From contig BJOX01000044.1 of the NCBI GenBank assembly GCA_009731375.1, positions 320,672 to 384,671 of the forward strand: a DNA stretch of 64,000 nt, in the 5' to 3' direction. The notes beneath the pieces are model-generated. The model saw only the letters and a list, made by a program, of their open reading frames with translations. It did not search any database and was not told the origin of the DNA. The position numbers and the translations under genes are program-made. How positions within the stretch are numbered: the first letter of the stretch is position 1; each line of letters opens with the position of its first letter. Shown piece after piece: positions 44,347 to 54,878 of the stretch. Source of the DNA: Paulinella micropora. Taxonomy: Eukaryota > Cercozoa > Imbricatea > Euglyphida.

Positions 44347-44349
<3 letters not shown>
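44204..44349 (-). repeat. right terminal inverted repeat
   Basis: Inverted counterpart of 23105-23258. The outermost base is followed directly by a (GA)n tract. Confidence 0.93.
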
Positions 44350-44387
<38 letters not shown>

Positions 44388-44472
44388 AGACAGAGCTCTG
44401 TTTGTGTGTGTGTGTGTGTGTGTATGAATATGGATGTATTTATTGTGTATTTTTGTATTTATGTGTGTTCAT

Positions 44473-44514
<42 letters not shown>

Positions 44515-44560
44515 GGAAGGAATTCGGGAGAGAAGGTCGGAAGGAAAAACATAATGCGTA
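44350..44560 (+). repeat. (GA)n, (GT)n, (GA)n microsatellites
   Basis: (GA)n 44350-44382, (GT)n 44403-44423 and (GA)n 44476-44510, directly flanking the right end of the viral insertion. Confidence 0.95.
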
Positions 44561-45849
44561 TGAATTTTCGCAAACATGATTGTGTGTGAATCTTTTTGTA
44601 GTTCCTAGGTTATTTTTTCAAGGACTAAGCTCCAATATGAAAAAATCGTACAGAAAACTATGTAACAATAGTAAATGTGTTGTTGTTGTTTTTTCGCAAA
44701 ATGTAGGTTGTACGGTGTCATAGAAGAAGAAAGAACATAAAGCTGTAATTCGGGTTAAAACATAAATTTAACGCGGTTATGATTGCAAACTCTGCATCAT
44801 TATCGGGTTATTTTTATCGTTTTTCCCGTTAGCTGAATAAGATAATCATATATTCCTTAAAGAAAGAAAGAAAGAAAGGCATGAACATAAACTTAGGCAA
44901 AGCTACCGTCAAAGCGGTGAGAAGCCGCAAGTATCGGGAGCTTAATTGGTGGCCGAAACCGGCCTAGTTTTGTCAGGTTTATCAACCCGAACTTGAAAGA
45001 ATTATCGGAAATTCATTCATGTTATCCAATAGTATTTCATCTATATTAACGCGGATTATAACAGGTTGCAGTTGAATCGATAAATTTTGTGAGAAGGTTT
45101 TTTGACGGACCCGCCTTAAATCCATCCCGTGGCACTATATGATCCAAAGGCTCAAAAACAATAAATGTAGATAGAGGAAAAGGGAGCCAAAAGACGAGCA
45201 CTATAGTGGCCAACAACAGAGGAGAGAAAGGAGGAAAGTCAGTGAGGGAGGCAGACAAGAACGAGGAGAACTCTACCTAGAGGGAGAGGAGGAAGACAGA
45301 GAGGGGAGAGGAGGGAGGAGTAGAGACTCGCCAAGACCATGAGAACAGTGTTCGAGCAAAAAGTTAGATGCTCACTACTCTCACTCACGATACTAAGTTC
45401 ATAGTATGTGGTAGGCAAACAAGTGGTAAGAAAACCTTCAGAGCCAGAGTAAGCGGCACAAAGTTGCATAGCCTAGGATACGCACAAGTGGTGGACGCCC
45501 GCCCCATGGCCACAAGGTAACCTGCGATGGCCATGGGCCCGACCTGTGGACCTAGGACTAAGTACCTGAGCAAGAGGATCGCGATCGGGAAGGATAGGGA
45601 GAGACAGGCCCTACCAGCTAGCCTATAGGAAGGGAAGACAAGTAAGACAGCGAGAGAAGGTGCACCCCCTGGCACGCTAACTGGGTCGGGAAGGCATAGA
45701 GAAGCGCAGAGAGGCAGTCCCACTAGAGAGGAGGGGCGAGTAGGCTGCGACGTAGGGTCGCAGACAGCACAAGAAATAAAAGAGGGGAAAGGATAAGAGG
45801 GAAAGAGAGAGAAGAGAAGGAGAGAAAGAAAGGGAGAAGAGAGAACTGG
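44561..45849. other. no gene recognised
   Basis: 1.3 kb with a short (AAAG)n at 44860 and purine-rich GGAGAGG-type stretches at 45230-45320 and 45780-45850. No coding pattern on either strand. Confidence 0.4.
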
Positions 45850-46259
45850 AGAACTAGTACTGGGCACGATTAGTTCAACACCATAGGTTAAGGTGTCCCA
45901 CATTTCCTGCCGCGCACGGTCAAGAATCCGTTCATTCGTTTGCGCAACGAGAACAGAAGAGGCTGCCCGAAAGTATTCTGTGAGCCCGTTACCAGACTCA
46001 GGGAAGCTGCCTTGATGGGCTCGGGTGCGTGAGGGATGGATAGAGGCACCTCTGGAGAGAGTGTCTCTATAAATCTTCACTCGACGTAAGAATTTAAGCG
46101 CAGATCGTCCTAGCGCTCCTGATGGCTCAAGAACGAAGGGGACAAATGACACGTCAAGTTGGGTTGCCAATTCACCGTACCGCCTTCTTTTGATGTTTTC
46201 CCTCGCAGTTGCTGCTGCAAGTGGAACAGTGCCAGCAGTGCGAACCACTGACTCCGCCG

Positions 46260-46290
<31 letters not shown>

Positions 46291-46305
46291 CAATTTATTA
46301 ATCAA
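45850..46305 (-). pseudogene. retrotransposon ORF remnant (C-terminal RT-associated segment)
   Basis: A minus-strand frame begins in a (GTT)n tract that encodes Asn, then reads RRRYGELATQLDVSFVPFVL and EPSGALGRSALKFLRR. The pattern of a basic Y-x-x-L region, VPFV.E..G and G..AL..L resembles the C-terminal tail of several retrotransposon reverse transcriptases. No palm motifs are present. It is a short, isolated remnant. Confidence 0.35.
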
Positions 46306-46640
46306 AATTTTAACAAAGTAATTATTAAGCGCAAGATGGTGCGTGGCTATCGGCCGCTTGCCACTTTCATCCCCAGCCGTCGGACGCCAGAGCCTGCTAA
46401 AACTATAGATCTCTAGTGCTCAGAAACAAAGAATAGGGAAAGGAGGAGAGCAAAAGAGTGTGCCCAAAAGCTGAACAAGAACAAGAGAAGGAGAGGAGGA
46501 AAGTTAGTGAGGGAAGCAGACGAGAACTAAAATGGACTAGTCTACATACATACACATACATACATACATGACATCCATCCATCCATCCATCCATCCATCC
46601 ATACATACATACATACATACATATATGCATACACACATGT
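46306..46640. other. spacer with (CCAT)n and start of (CATA)n
   Basis: No gene upstream of the first RING exon. A (CATC)n at 46570-46600 and (CATA)n follow. Confidence 0.4.
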
Positions 46641-46648
46641 AGATCAAC

Positions 46649-46690
46649 ATGGAGGACGCCAATATGCACCTGGAGTGTCCTTTCTGTTTG
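46649..46690 (+). CDS. TRIM gene exon 1: RING start
   Basis: ATG at 46649 opens 14 codons (MEDANMHLECPFCL), ending at a GT donor (GTACAT) in phase 0. CPFC supplies the first two zinc ligands of a C3HC4 RING. TRIM proteins are E3 ubiquitin ligases built from RING, one or two B-boxes and a coiled coil. I chose this start because it gives the usual short acidic leader before the first Cys pair. Confidence 0.7.
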
Positions 46691-46795
46691 GTACATACAT
46701 ACATACATACATACATACATACATACATACATGCATGCATGCATGCATACATACATACATACATACACATACATACATACATACACACATACATA

Positions 46796-48176
46796 CATAC
46801 ATATGAGCATTTTCGTCAGCCTGTTATGTTGCAATGCAGCCACAACCACATACATACATACATACATACATACCATACATACACACATACATACATACAT
46901 ACACACATATATACATACATATAGGAGTATTTTCGTCAGCCTGTTATGCTGCAATGCAGTCATAACCACATACATACATACATACATTCATACATACATA
47001 CCATACATACCATACATACCATACATACATACATACCATACATACATACATACATACACACATATATACACATACATATAGGAGTATTTTCGTCAGCCTG
47101 TTATGCTGCAATTCAGCCACAACCACATATATACATACATACAGACATGCATACATACATACATACATACATGCATACATACATACATAAATACACACAT
47201 ATATACATACATATAGGAGTATTTTAGTCAGCCTGTTATGCTGCAATTCAGCCACAACCACATACATACATACATACATACATACATACATACATACATA
47301 CATACAGACATATATACATACATATAGGAGTATTTTCGTCAGCCTGTTATGCTGCAATTCAGCCACAACCACATACATACATAAATACATAAATACATAC
47401 ATACATACATACATACACGTACATACATACACACATATATACATACATATAGGAGTATTTTCGTCAGCCTGTTATGCTGCAATTCAGCCACAACCACATA
47501 CATACATACATACATACATAAATACATAAATACATACATACATACACACATACATACACATACATATAGGAGTATTTTCGTCGGCCTGTTATGCTGCAAG
47601 TCAGTCATAACCACATACATACATACATACATACATACACACATATATTCATACATATAGGAGTATTTTCGTCAGCCTGTTATGATGCAATTCAGCCACA
47701 ACAACATACATACATACCTACATACATAAATACATACATACATACATGCATACATACATACATACATACATACGTACATACATACACACATATATACATA
47801 CATATAGGAGTATTTTCGTCAGCCTGTTATGCTGCAATGCAGTCATAACCACATACATACATACATACATTCATACATACATACATACATACATACACAA
47901 ATACATACATACATACACACATATATACACATACATATAGGAGTATTTTCGTCAGCCTGTTATGTTGCAATTCAGCCACAACCACATACATATATACATA
48001 CATACATACATACATACATGCATACATACGTACATACATACACATATATACATACATATAGGAGTATTTTCGTCAGCCTGTTATGCTGCAATTCAGCCAC
48101 AACCACATACATACATACATACATACATACATACATACATACGTACATACATACACACATGTATACATACATATAG
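46796..48176 (+). repeat. eleven truncated copies of the RING exon start in (CATA)n
   Basis: A ~44-bp block (splice acceptor TATAG, then GAGTATTTTCGTCAGCC, then TGTTATG...CAACC or CATAACC) recurs near 46805, 46923, 47083, 47217, 47327, 47452, 47570, 47660, 47807, 47941 and 48062. Each keeps the acceptor and the 5' half of the exon and then runs into (CATA)n. The full-length version is the twelfth copy at 48177. Confidence 0.9.
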
Positions 48177-48249
48177 GAGTATTTTCGTCAGCCTGTTATG
48201 CTGCAATGCAGTCATAACCTCTGTCGTGAATGCGCCATGAAGATACTAG
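48177..48249 (+). CDS. TRIM gene exon 2: RING C-x-H-x2-C-x2-C
   Basis: The only complete copy. Phase 0 entry after TATAG, 73 nt, phase 1 exit at GTATGT. It reads EYFRQPVMLQ then CSHNLCREC then AMKIL. Joined to exon 1, the spacing C-x2-C-x11-C-x-H-x2-C-x2-C is a textbook RING first half, close to TRIM9-type rings. Confidence 0.75.
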
Positions 48250-48452
48250 GTATGTATGTATGTATGTATGCATGTATGCATGTATGTATGTATGTATGTA
48301 TGTATGTACGTACGTACGTACGTCGTACGTATGTATGTATGTATGTATGTATGTATTATGTATGTGTATGCGTGCATGTGTGTATGTATGTATGTATGTA
48401 TGTATGTAGGTCCTGAATCACTTGTCACAGACACGTTGCCTCCTTCTAGGAA

Positions 48453-48483
<31 letters not shown>

Positions 48484-49468
48484 TGTATTTGTATGTAGGT
48501 TTTGAATCTCTTGTCACAGACACGTTGCCTCCTTCTAGGAAATATGTATGTATGCATGTATGTATGTATGTATATGTATGTATGTATGTATGTATGTGTG
48601 TATGTATTTGTATGTAGGTTTGAATCACTTGTCACACATACGTTGCCTCCTTCTAGGAAATATGTATGTATGTATGTATGTATGCATGTATGTATGTGTG
48701 TATGTATTTGTATGTATAGGTTTTGGATCTCTTGTCACAGACACGTTGCCTCCTTCTAGGAAATACGTATGTATGTATGTATGTATGCATGCATGTATGT
48801 ATATATATATATGTATGTGTGTATGTATTTGTATGTAGGTTTTGAATCTCTTGTCACAGACACGTTGCCTCCTTCTAGGAAATACGAATGTATGTATGTA
48901 TGTATGTATGTATGTGTGTATGTATTTGTATGTGTGTATGTATTTGTATGTAGGCTTTGAATCTCTTGTCACAGACACGTTGCCTCCTTAGGAAATGCGT
49001 ATGTATGTATGTATGTATGTATGTATGTTTGTATGTATTTGTATGTAGGTTTTGATTCACTTGTCACAGACACGTTGCCTCCTTCTAGGAAATACGTATG
49101 TATGTATGTATGTATGTATGCATGTATGTATGTATGTATGTATGTGTGTATGTATGTGTGTATGTATGTTTGTATGTATGTATTTGTATGTAGGTTTTGA
49201 ATCTCTTGTCACAGACACGTTGCCTCCTTCTACGAAATACGTATGTATGTATGTATGTATGTATGTATGTATGTATGTATGTATTGTATGTAGGTTTTGA
49301 ATCACTTGTCACAGACACGTTGCCTCCTTCTAGGAAATACGTATGTATGTATGTACGTATGTATGTATGTATGTATGTATGTATGTATGTATGCATGTAT
49401 GTGTGTATGTATTTGTATGTAGGTTTTGAATCACTCACAGACACGTTGTCTTCTGGGAAAGCCGGCAG
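48250..49468 (+). repeat. ten copies of a ~46-nt exon in (GTAT)n; last copy 49423-49468
   Basis: Copies begin at 48410, 48499, 48618, 48720, 48839, 48954, 49049, 49194, 49294 and 49423, each after a TAG acceptor in (GTAT)n. Phase 1 entry reads FESLVTDTLPPSRK. Nine end in ...AAATAC or AAATAT before a microsatellite GTATGT donor; the last differs ([13 protein letters not shown], phase 2 exit at GTATCT) and may be the ancestral form. It follows the RING exon in the right phase. Confidence 0.85.
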
Positions 49469-49469
49469 G

Positions 49470-49563
<94 letters not shown>

Positions 49564-49588
49564 CCTACCTACCTACCTACCTACCTAG

Positions 49589-49664
<76 letters not shown>

Positions 49665-49681
49665 CATCTATCCGTCTATCC

Positions 49682-49737
<56 letters not shown>

Positions 49738-50577
49738 CACGCTGGGCCCCAGCCCGGTGCAGTTCTGCCCGCTGGGTTGGACTAGAAGGTTCTTGTTCTT
49801 GTTCTTGTTCTTGTTCTTGTTCTTGTTTGTGTTCTTGTTCTTGTTCTTGTTCTTGTTGTTCTTGTTCTTGTTCTTGTTCTCATTATTGTTCTTGTTCTTG
49901 TTGTTCTCGTTCTTGTTCTTGTTCTTGTTCTTATTCTTATTCTTATTCTTGTTCTTGTTCTTGTTCTTGTTCTTGTTCGTGTTCTTGTTCTTGTTCTTGT
50001 TCTTGTTGTTCTTGTTCTTGTTCTCATTCTCATTCTTGTTCTTGTTCTTGTTCTTGTTCTTGTTCTTGTTCTTGTTGTTCTTGGTCTTGTTCTTGTTCTT
50101 ATTCTTATTCTTGTTCTTGTTCTTGTTCTTGTTCCTGTTCTTGTTCTTGTTCTTCTTGTTCTTCTTCTTCTTCTTCTTCTTCTTCTTCTTCTTCTTCTTC
50201 TTCTTCTTCTTCTTCTTGTTCTTGTTCTTGTTGTTCTTATTCTTATTCTTATTCTTGTTCTTGTTCTTGTTCTTGTTGCTCTTGTTCTTGTTCTTGTTGT
50301 TCTTCTTCTTGTTCTTGTTCTTGTTCTTGTTGTTCTTGTTCTTGTTCTTGTTCTTGTTCTTGTTCTTTCTTGTTCTTGTTCTTGTTCTTGTTCTTGTTCT
50401 TGTTCTTGTGATTGTGATTGTGATTGTGATTGTTATTGTTGTTGTTATTGCTATAGTTATTTTTATTGCTATTGTTTTCGGTACTGTTACTGTTATTGCT
50501 ATTATTACTGTTATTGCTACCACTATTCCCACAGTTGCTATTGACGTATCCTTGATGTTCTTTTTGCTATGTATACA

Positions 50578-50647
<70 letters not shown>

Positions 50648-50677
50648 ATCTATCTATCGATCTGTTATGTATGCCAG
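49469..50677 (+). repeat. (CTAT)n, (GTTCTT)n and (CTAT)n
   Basis: (CTAT)n with (CTAC)n 49469-49737, a 50-bp unique island (CGCTGGGCCCCAGCCCGGTG at 49740), (CTTGTT)n and (CTT)n 49790-50410, GTGATT and ATTGTT variants to 50540, then (CTAT)n 50579-50655. No coding role seen. Confidence 0.9.
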
Positions 50678-51560
50678 AAGGAGACAAAATCAAACGAGGT
50701 GCTAGGAGTCAGGTTAGTAAATACACCCATACATACATACACACATACATACATACATACATACATACACACATATACACATACATACATACATACATAC
50801 ATACATACATACACACATACACACACATCCATACATACATACATACATACATACAAAAATCAAACGAGGTGCTAGGAGTCAGGTTAGTACATACATACAT
50901 ACGTACATACATACATACATACATACATACATACATACATACATGCATACATACATACATACACACACACACATACATACATACATACATACATACATAC
51001 ATACATACATACGTACATACATACGTACATACATACGTACATACATACATACATACATACGTACATACATACATACATACATACATACATGCATACATAC
51101 ATACATGCATACATACATACACACACACACACACATACATGCATACATACATGGGTGCATACATACGTACATACATACATACATACATTCATACATACAT
51201 ACATACATACAAAAATCAAACGAGGTGCTAGGAGTCAGGTTAGTACATACATACATGCATACATACATGCATACATGCATACACACGCACACACACACAC
51301 ACATACATACATACATAATACATGCGTGCATACATACATACATACATACATACATACATACATACAAAAATCAAACGAGGTGCTAGGAGTCAGGTTAGTA
51401 CATACATACATACATACATACATACATACATACATACATACATACATACATACATGCATACACACACACATACATACATACATACATACATACATACATA
51501 CAAAAACCAAACGAGGTGCTAGATGTCAGTTCAATACATACATACATACATACATACATA
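50678..51560 (+). repeat. five copies of an exon 3' end plus donor in (CATA)n
   Basis: First copy 50678-50712 has an acceptor (TATGCCAG) and the exon AAGGAGACAAAATCAAACGA... ending GTCAG before GTTAGT. Four more copies near 50864, 51213, 51367 and 51504 keep the 3' part and donor but have lost the acceptor side to (CATA)n. The splice phase does not fit the other TRIM exons, so its membership in that gene is unclear. Confidence 0.75.
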
Positions 51561-51579
51561 GAGAGAGAGAAAGAGAAAG

Positions 51580-51615
<36 letters not shown>

Positions 51616-51662
51616 TGAGAGAGAGAGAGAAAGTGAGAGAGAGAAAGAGAAGAGAGAGAGAG

Positions 51663-51694
<32 letters not shown>

Positions 51695-51720
51695 GGATAG
51701 ATAGATAGATAATATATGAC
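51561..51720 (+). repeat. (GA)n and (GATA)n
   Basis: Simple repeats 51561-51712, ending at the next exon. Confidence 0.9.
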
Positions 51721-51768
51721 ATCTTTTAGCTTAGATGCTTCTACCAAAGTGTGTATGCCATTGAACCG
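51721..51768 (-). CDS. TRIM exon (minus strand): end of B-box 1
   Basis: Phase 0 exon after acceptor TTTGTAG, reading RFNGIHTLVEASKLKD and ending at GTCATA. The His and the HTLV run match the last zinc ligand and following strand of TRIM B-box 1 (compare the ...HRLV... of TRIM9). A 3'-truncated copy (RLNRMHILVEA) lies at about 51860-51895. Confidence 0.6.
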
Positions 51769-51780
51769 CTACAAATAATT

Positions 51781-51820
<40 letters not shown>

Positions 51821-52044
51821 CATACATACATACAATACAAGACATACATACATAAGGCTTCTACCAAAATGTGCATTCTATTCAGCCGCTACAAATAATA
51901 CATACATACATACATACATACACAAATATACATACATACATGCATAAACACAAATACATACATACATACATACATACATACATACATCATACATACATAC
52001 ATACATGCATACATACATACATACATACATACATACATACATAC

Positions 52045-52083
52045 CTTAGGATGGTACGGCAGGCGTTGCTTGCAGTAAGATAC
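52045..52083 (-). CDS. TRIM exon (minus strand): B-box 1 middle
   Basis: 39 nt, phase 0 on both sides, VSYCKQRLPYHPK, ending at CCTAAG|GTATGT. It supplies the SYC and HP ligands of B-box 1. The usual sixth ligand Cys is Arg here. Confidence 0.6.
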
Positions 52084-52164
52084 CTTACATACACACATAC
52101 ATACATACATACATACATACATACATACATACATGTGGTGGAATGCCGCGTCGCTACAATCTCA

Positions 52165-52291
52165 CATTATATATATATATATAATATATATATATATATA
52201 ATATGTATATATATATATATTTATATATATATATATATATATATCTTCACCGTGCATGTCGTGCAATGTCGCGTGGCTGCAGTGCCACAGA

Positions 52292-52334
<43 letters not shown>

Positions 52335-53284
52335 ATAAAATAATATAATATAATATAATACAATACAATACAATACAATACAATATAATATGATATAATA
52401 TAACATAATATAACATAATATAACATAATATAACATAATATAACATAATATAACATAATATAACATAATATAATATACTATAATATAATATAATATAATA
52501 TAATATAATATAATATAATATAATATTAATATAATATTAATATAATATTAATATAATATTAATATAATATTAATATAAATATAATATAATATAATACAAT
52601 ATAATATAATATAGTATAATATAATATAATATAATATTAATATAATATTAATATAATATTAATATAATATTAATATAATATTAATATAATATTAATATAA
52701 TATAATATGATATTAATATAATATTAATATAATATAATATAATATAATATAATATAATATAATATAAAAATATAATATAACATAACATAATATAATATAA
52801 TATAATATAATATAATATAATATAATATAATATAATATATTATAAAATAATATTAGTATGATATTAATATTAATATTAATATTAATATTAATATTAATAT
52901 TAATATTAATAAATATTAATATTAATATTGATGTTGATATTGATATTGATATTGATATTGATATTGATATTAATATTAATATTAATATTAATTGTAATAT
53001 TAATTGTAATATTAATTGTAATATTAATCGTAATATTAATTGTAATGTTGATTGTAATGTAATGTAATGTAATGTAATATAATATAATATAATATAATAT
53101 AATGTAATATAATGTAATATAATGTAATATAATGTAATATAATATAATATAATATAATATAATATTAATATTAATATTAATATTAATATTAATATTAATA
53201 TTAATATAATATAATATAATATAATATAATATAATATAATATAATATAATATATAATATAATATAATATAATATAAATCTTCAC
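52165..53284. repeat. AT-rich satellite, (TA)n, (ATAAT)n, with two truncated B-box 1 exon copies
   Basis: 1.1 kb of (TA)n, TAATA- and CATAA-pentamers and ATTAAT units. Truncated copies of the next exon lie at ~52130-52165 (ATRHSTTCM) and ~52240-52295 (FCGTAATRHCTTC, donor GTGAAG), both minus strand. Confidence 0.9.
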
Positions 53285-53338
53285 CTTGCATGTCGAGTCG
53301 TGTGGCCACATTGTCACAGAAATCACATATAGGAGTAC
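53285..53338 (-). CDS. TRIM exon (minus strand): start of B-box 1
   Basis: Acceptor TTTTATAG, phase 1 entry, reading TPICDFCDNVATR, exit at CAAG|GTGAAG. CDFC gives the first two ligands. This copy has lost a few bases at its end (LDMQ) relative to the truncated copies, which retain HCTTC, so the intact exon probably had CDFC-x7-C-x2-C. Confidence 0.65.
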
Positions 53339-53449
53339 CTATAAAAACATACAAGGTAAGTGCATACATACATACATACATTACATACATACATACATAC
53401 ATACATACATTCATACATACATACATACATACATACATATCATAAATAC

Positions 53450-53501
53450 CCCCGGGTGCTGCCTTCTCAATACTTGCCTCCAAGGCACGATTCGGCAAGA
53501 G
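53450..53501 (-). CDS. TRIM exon (minus strand): RING C-terminal helix
   Basis: Phase 0 entry after GTATGTAG, LLPNRALEASIEKAAPG, phase 1 exit at GTATTT. The LPNRALEA run is the conserved end of TRIM-type RING domains. A truncated copy (LMLNRALRAS) is at ~53683-53713. Confidence 0.65.
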
Positions 53502-53992
53502 CTACATACATACATACATATTACATACATACATACATACATACGTACATACATGCATACAAACATTCATGCATGCATGCATACATAAATACATACATAC
53601 ATACATGCATACATACATACATACATACATGCATACATGCATACATACATACATACATACATACGTACATACATACATATGCTTGCCCGCAAGGCGCGAT
53701 TTAGCATAAGCTACATACATATATACATACATACATATATACATACATACATACATGCATACATACATACATGCATACATACATACATACATACATACAT
53801 GCATACATACATACATGCATACGTACATACATACATACATACATACATACATAGATACATAGATGCACACATGCATACATGCATACATATATACGTACGC
53901 ACCCATCCCTCTACCTACCTACCTACCTACCTACATATTTATCCATCTACCTACATATCTACCTACATATCTACCTACAATTATCTACTCAC

Positions 53993-54029
53993 CTTTGCTT
54001 CGGGTGTCACTTGACGGCACTCCGGGCAC
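53993..54029 (-). CDS. TRIM exon (minus strand): RING CPxC
   Basis: 37 nt, phase 2 entry after ATAAAG, CPECRQVTPEAK, exit phase 0 at AAAG|GTGAGT. CPEC supplies the last two ligands of the RING. It must belong with the RING start, which is on the opposite strand at 46.6-48.2 kb. Confidence 0.7.
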
Positions 54030-54081
54030 CTTTATAAATAGATAGATAGATAGAAAGATAGATAGATAGATAGACTCTCTC

Positions 54082-54115
<34 letters not shown>

Positions 54116-54229
54116 CATCCATCTACCTACCTACCTACCTCCTTGCCTACCTACATATTCATCTATCTATCCATCTATCTATCTATCTATATCTATCTAT
54201 CTATCTATCTATCTACTATCTATCTACAG

Positions 54230-54411
54230 GTAAAGAGTGTGGCATCTGCAGCAGAATGCACCATGCACATACATATACACGTACATACATACATACATAC
54301 ATAACATGCATACATAGATGAAATACATTCCCTTACTCAAGCGTGTAGTATCTGCAGCAGATTGTACTACGCACAAACAGAAACTTTTATCTGTTTATCT
54401 ATCGATCTATC

Positions 54412-54502
<91 letters not shown>

Positions 54503-54840
54503 GTATTTATCTATCTATCTATCTATCTATTTATCTATCTATCTATCTACCTACCTACCTATCTACCTACCTACCTACCTACCTTCCTACCCATCTACCT
54601 ACCTACCTACCTACCTACCTACCTACCTATCTACCTACCTACCTACCTATCTATCTATCTACCTACCTACCTACCTACCTACCTATCTACCTACCTATCT
54701 ATCTATCTACCTCTCTTACCTACCTATCTACCTATCTACCTACCTATCTACCTATCTATCTACAGGTAAAGAGTGTGGCATCTGCAGCAGAGTGTACTAC
54801 GCACAAACAGAAGTTCCAACTATGGTGTCGAACACGTGAA
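54230..54840 (+). CDS. TRIM exon: start of B-box 2 (54766-54840) with two earlier copies
   Basis: The full copy 54766-54840 follows acceptor CTACAG, is 75 nt (phase 0 both sides) and reads VKSVASAAECTTHKQKFQLW then CRTRE, ending at GTAAGT. C-x2-H-x7-C is the B-box 2 start. Partial copies near 54235 (truncated into (CATA)n) and 54340 (truncated into (CTAT)n). (CTAT)n/(CTAC)n 54390-54760 lies between. Confidence 0.7.
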
Positions 54841-54878
54841 GTAAGTAATGTATAGTATGTATTGTATGTTGTAGGATT

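Larger units (their letters stand above)
23105..44349. mobile_element. integrated Polinton / Polinton-like virus, 21.2 kb
   Basis: Terminal inverted repeats beginning AGTAGTATAGGGTGCC enclose a gene set diagnostic of Polintons and Polinton-like viruses: protein-primed DNA polymerase B, rve integrase, packaging ATPase, adenain-like protease, major and minor capsid proteins. About 20 genes. Both ends abut (GA)n, so the 5-6-bp target duplication expected of an rve integrase cannot be delimited but GAGAGA on both sides is compatible with one. AT-rich (unlike the GC-rich host genes at 1-9 kb). Confidence 0.93.
53351..54229. repeat. (CATA)n, (CTAC)n and (CTAT)n around minus-strand exons
   Basis: (CATA)n 53365-53440 and 53505-53900, (CTAC)n/(CTAT)n 53910-53980 and 54075-54225, with the exon islands above embedded. 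Confidence 0.9.

Noticed and set aside
49732-50532. Poly-(Asn-Lys), poly-(Phe-Leu) and poly-(Ser-Cys) ORFs
   Set aside because: Frames of the (GTTCTT)n tract.
46403-53906. Many ORFs of YIHT/CMYV repeats on both strands
   Set aside because: Microsatellite translations. Only the short non-repetitive islands inside them carry coding signal.
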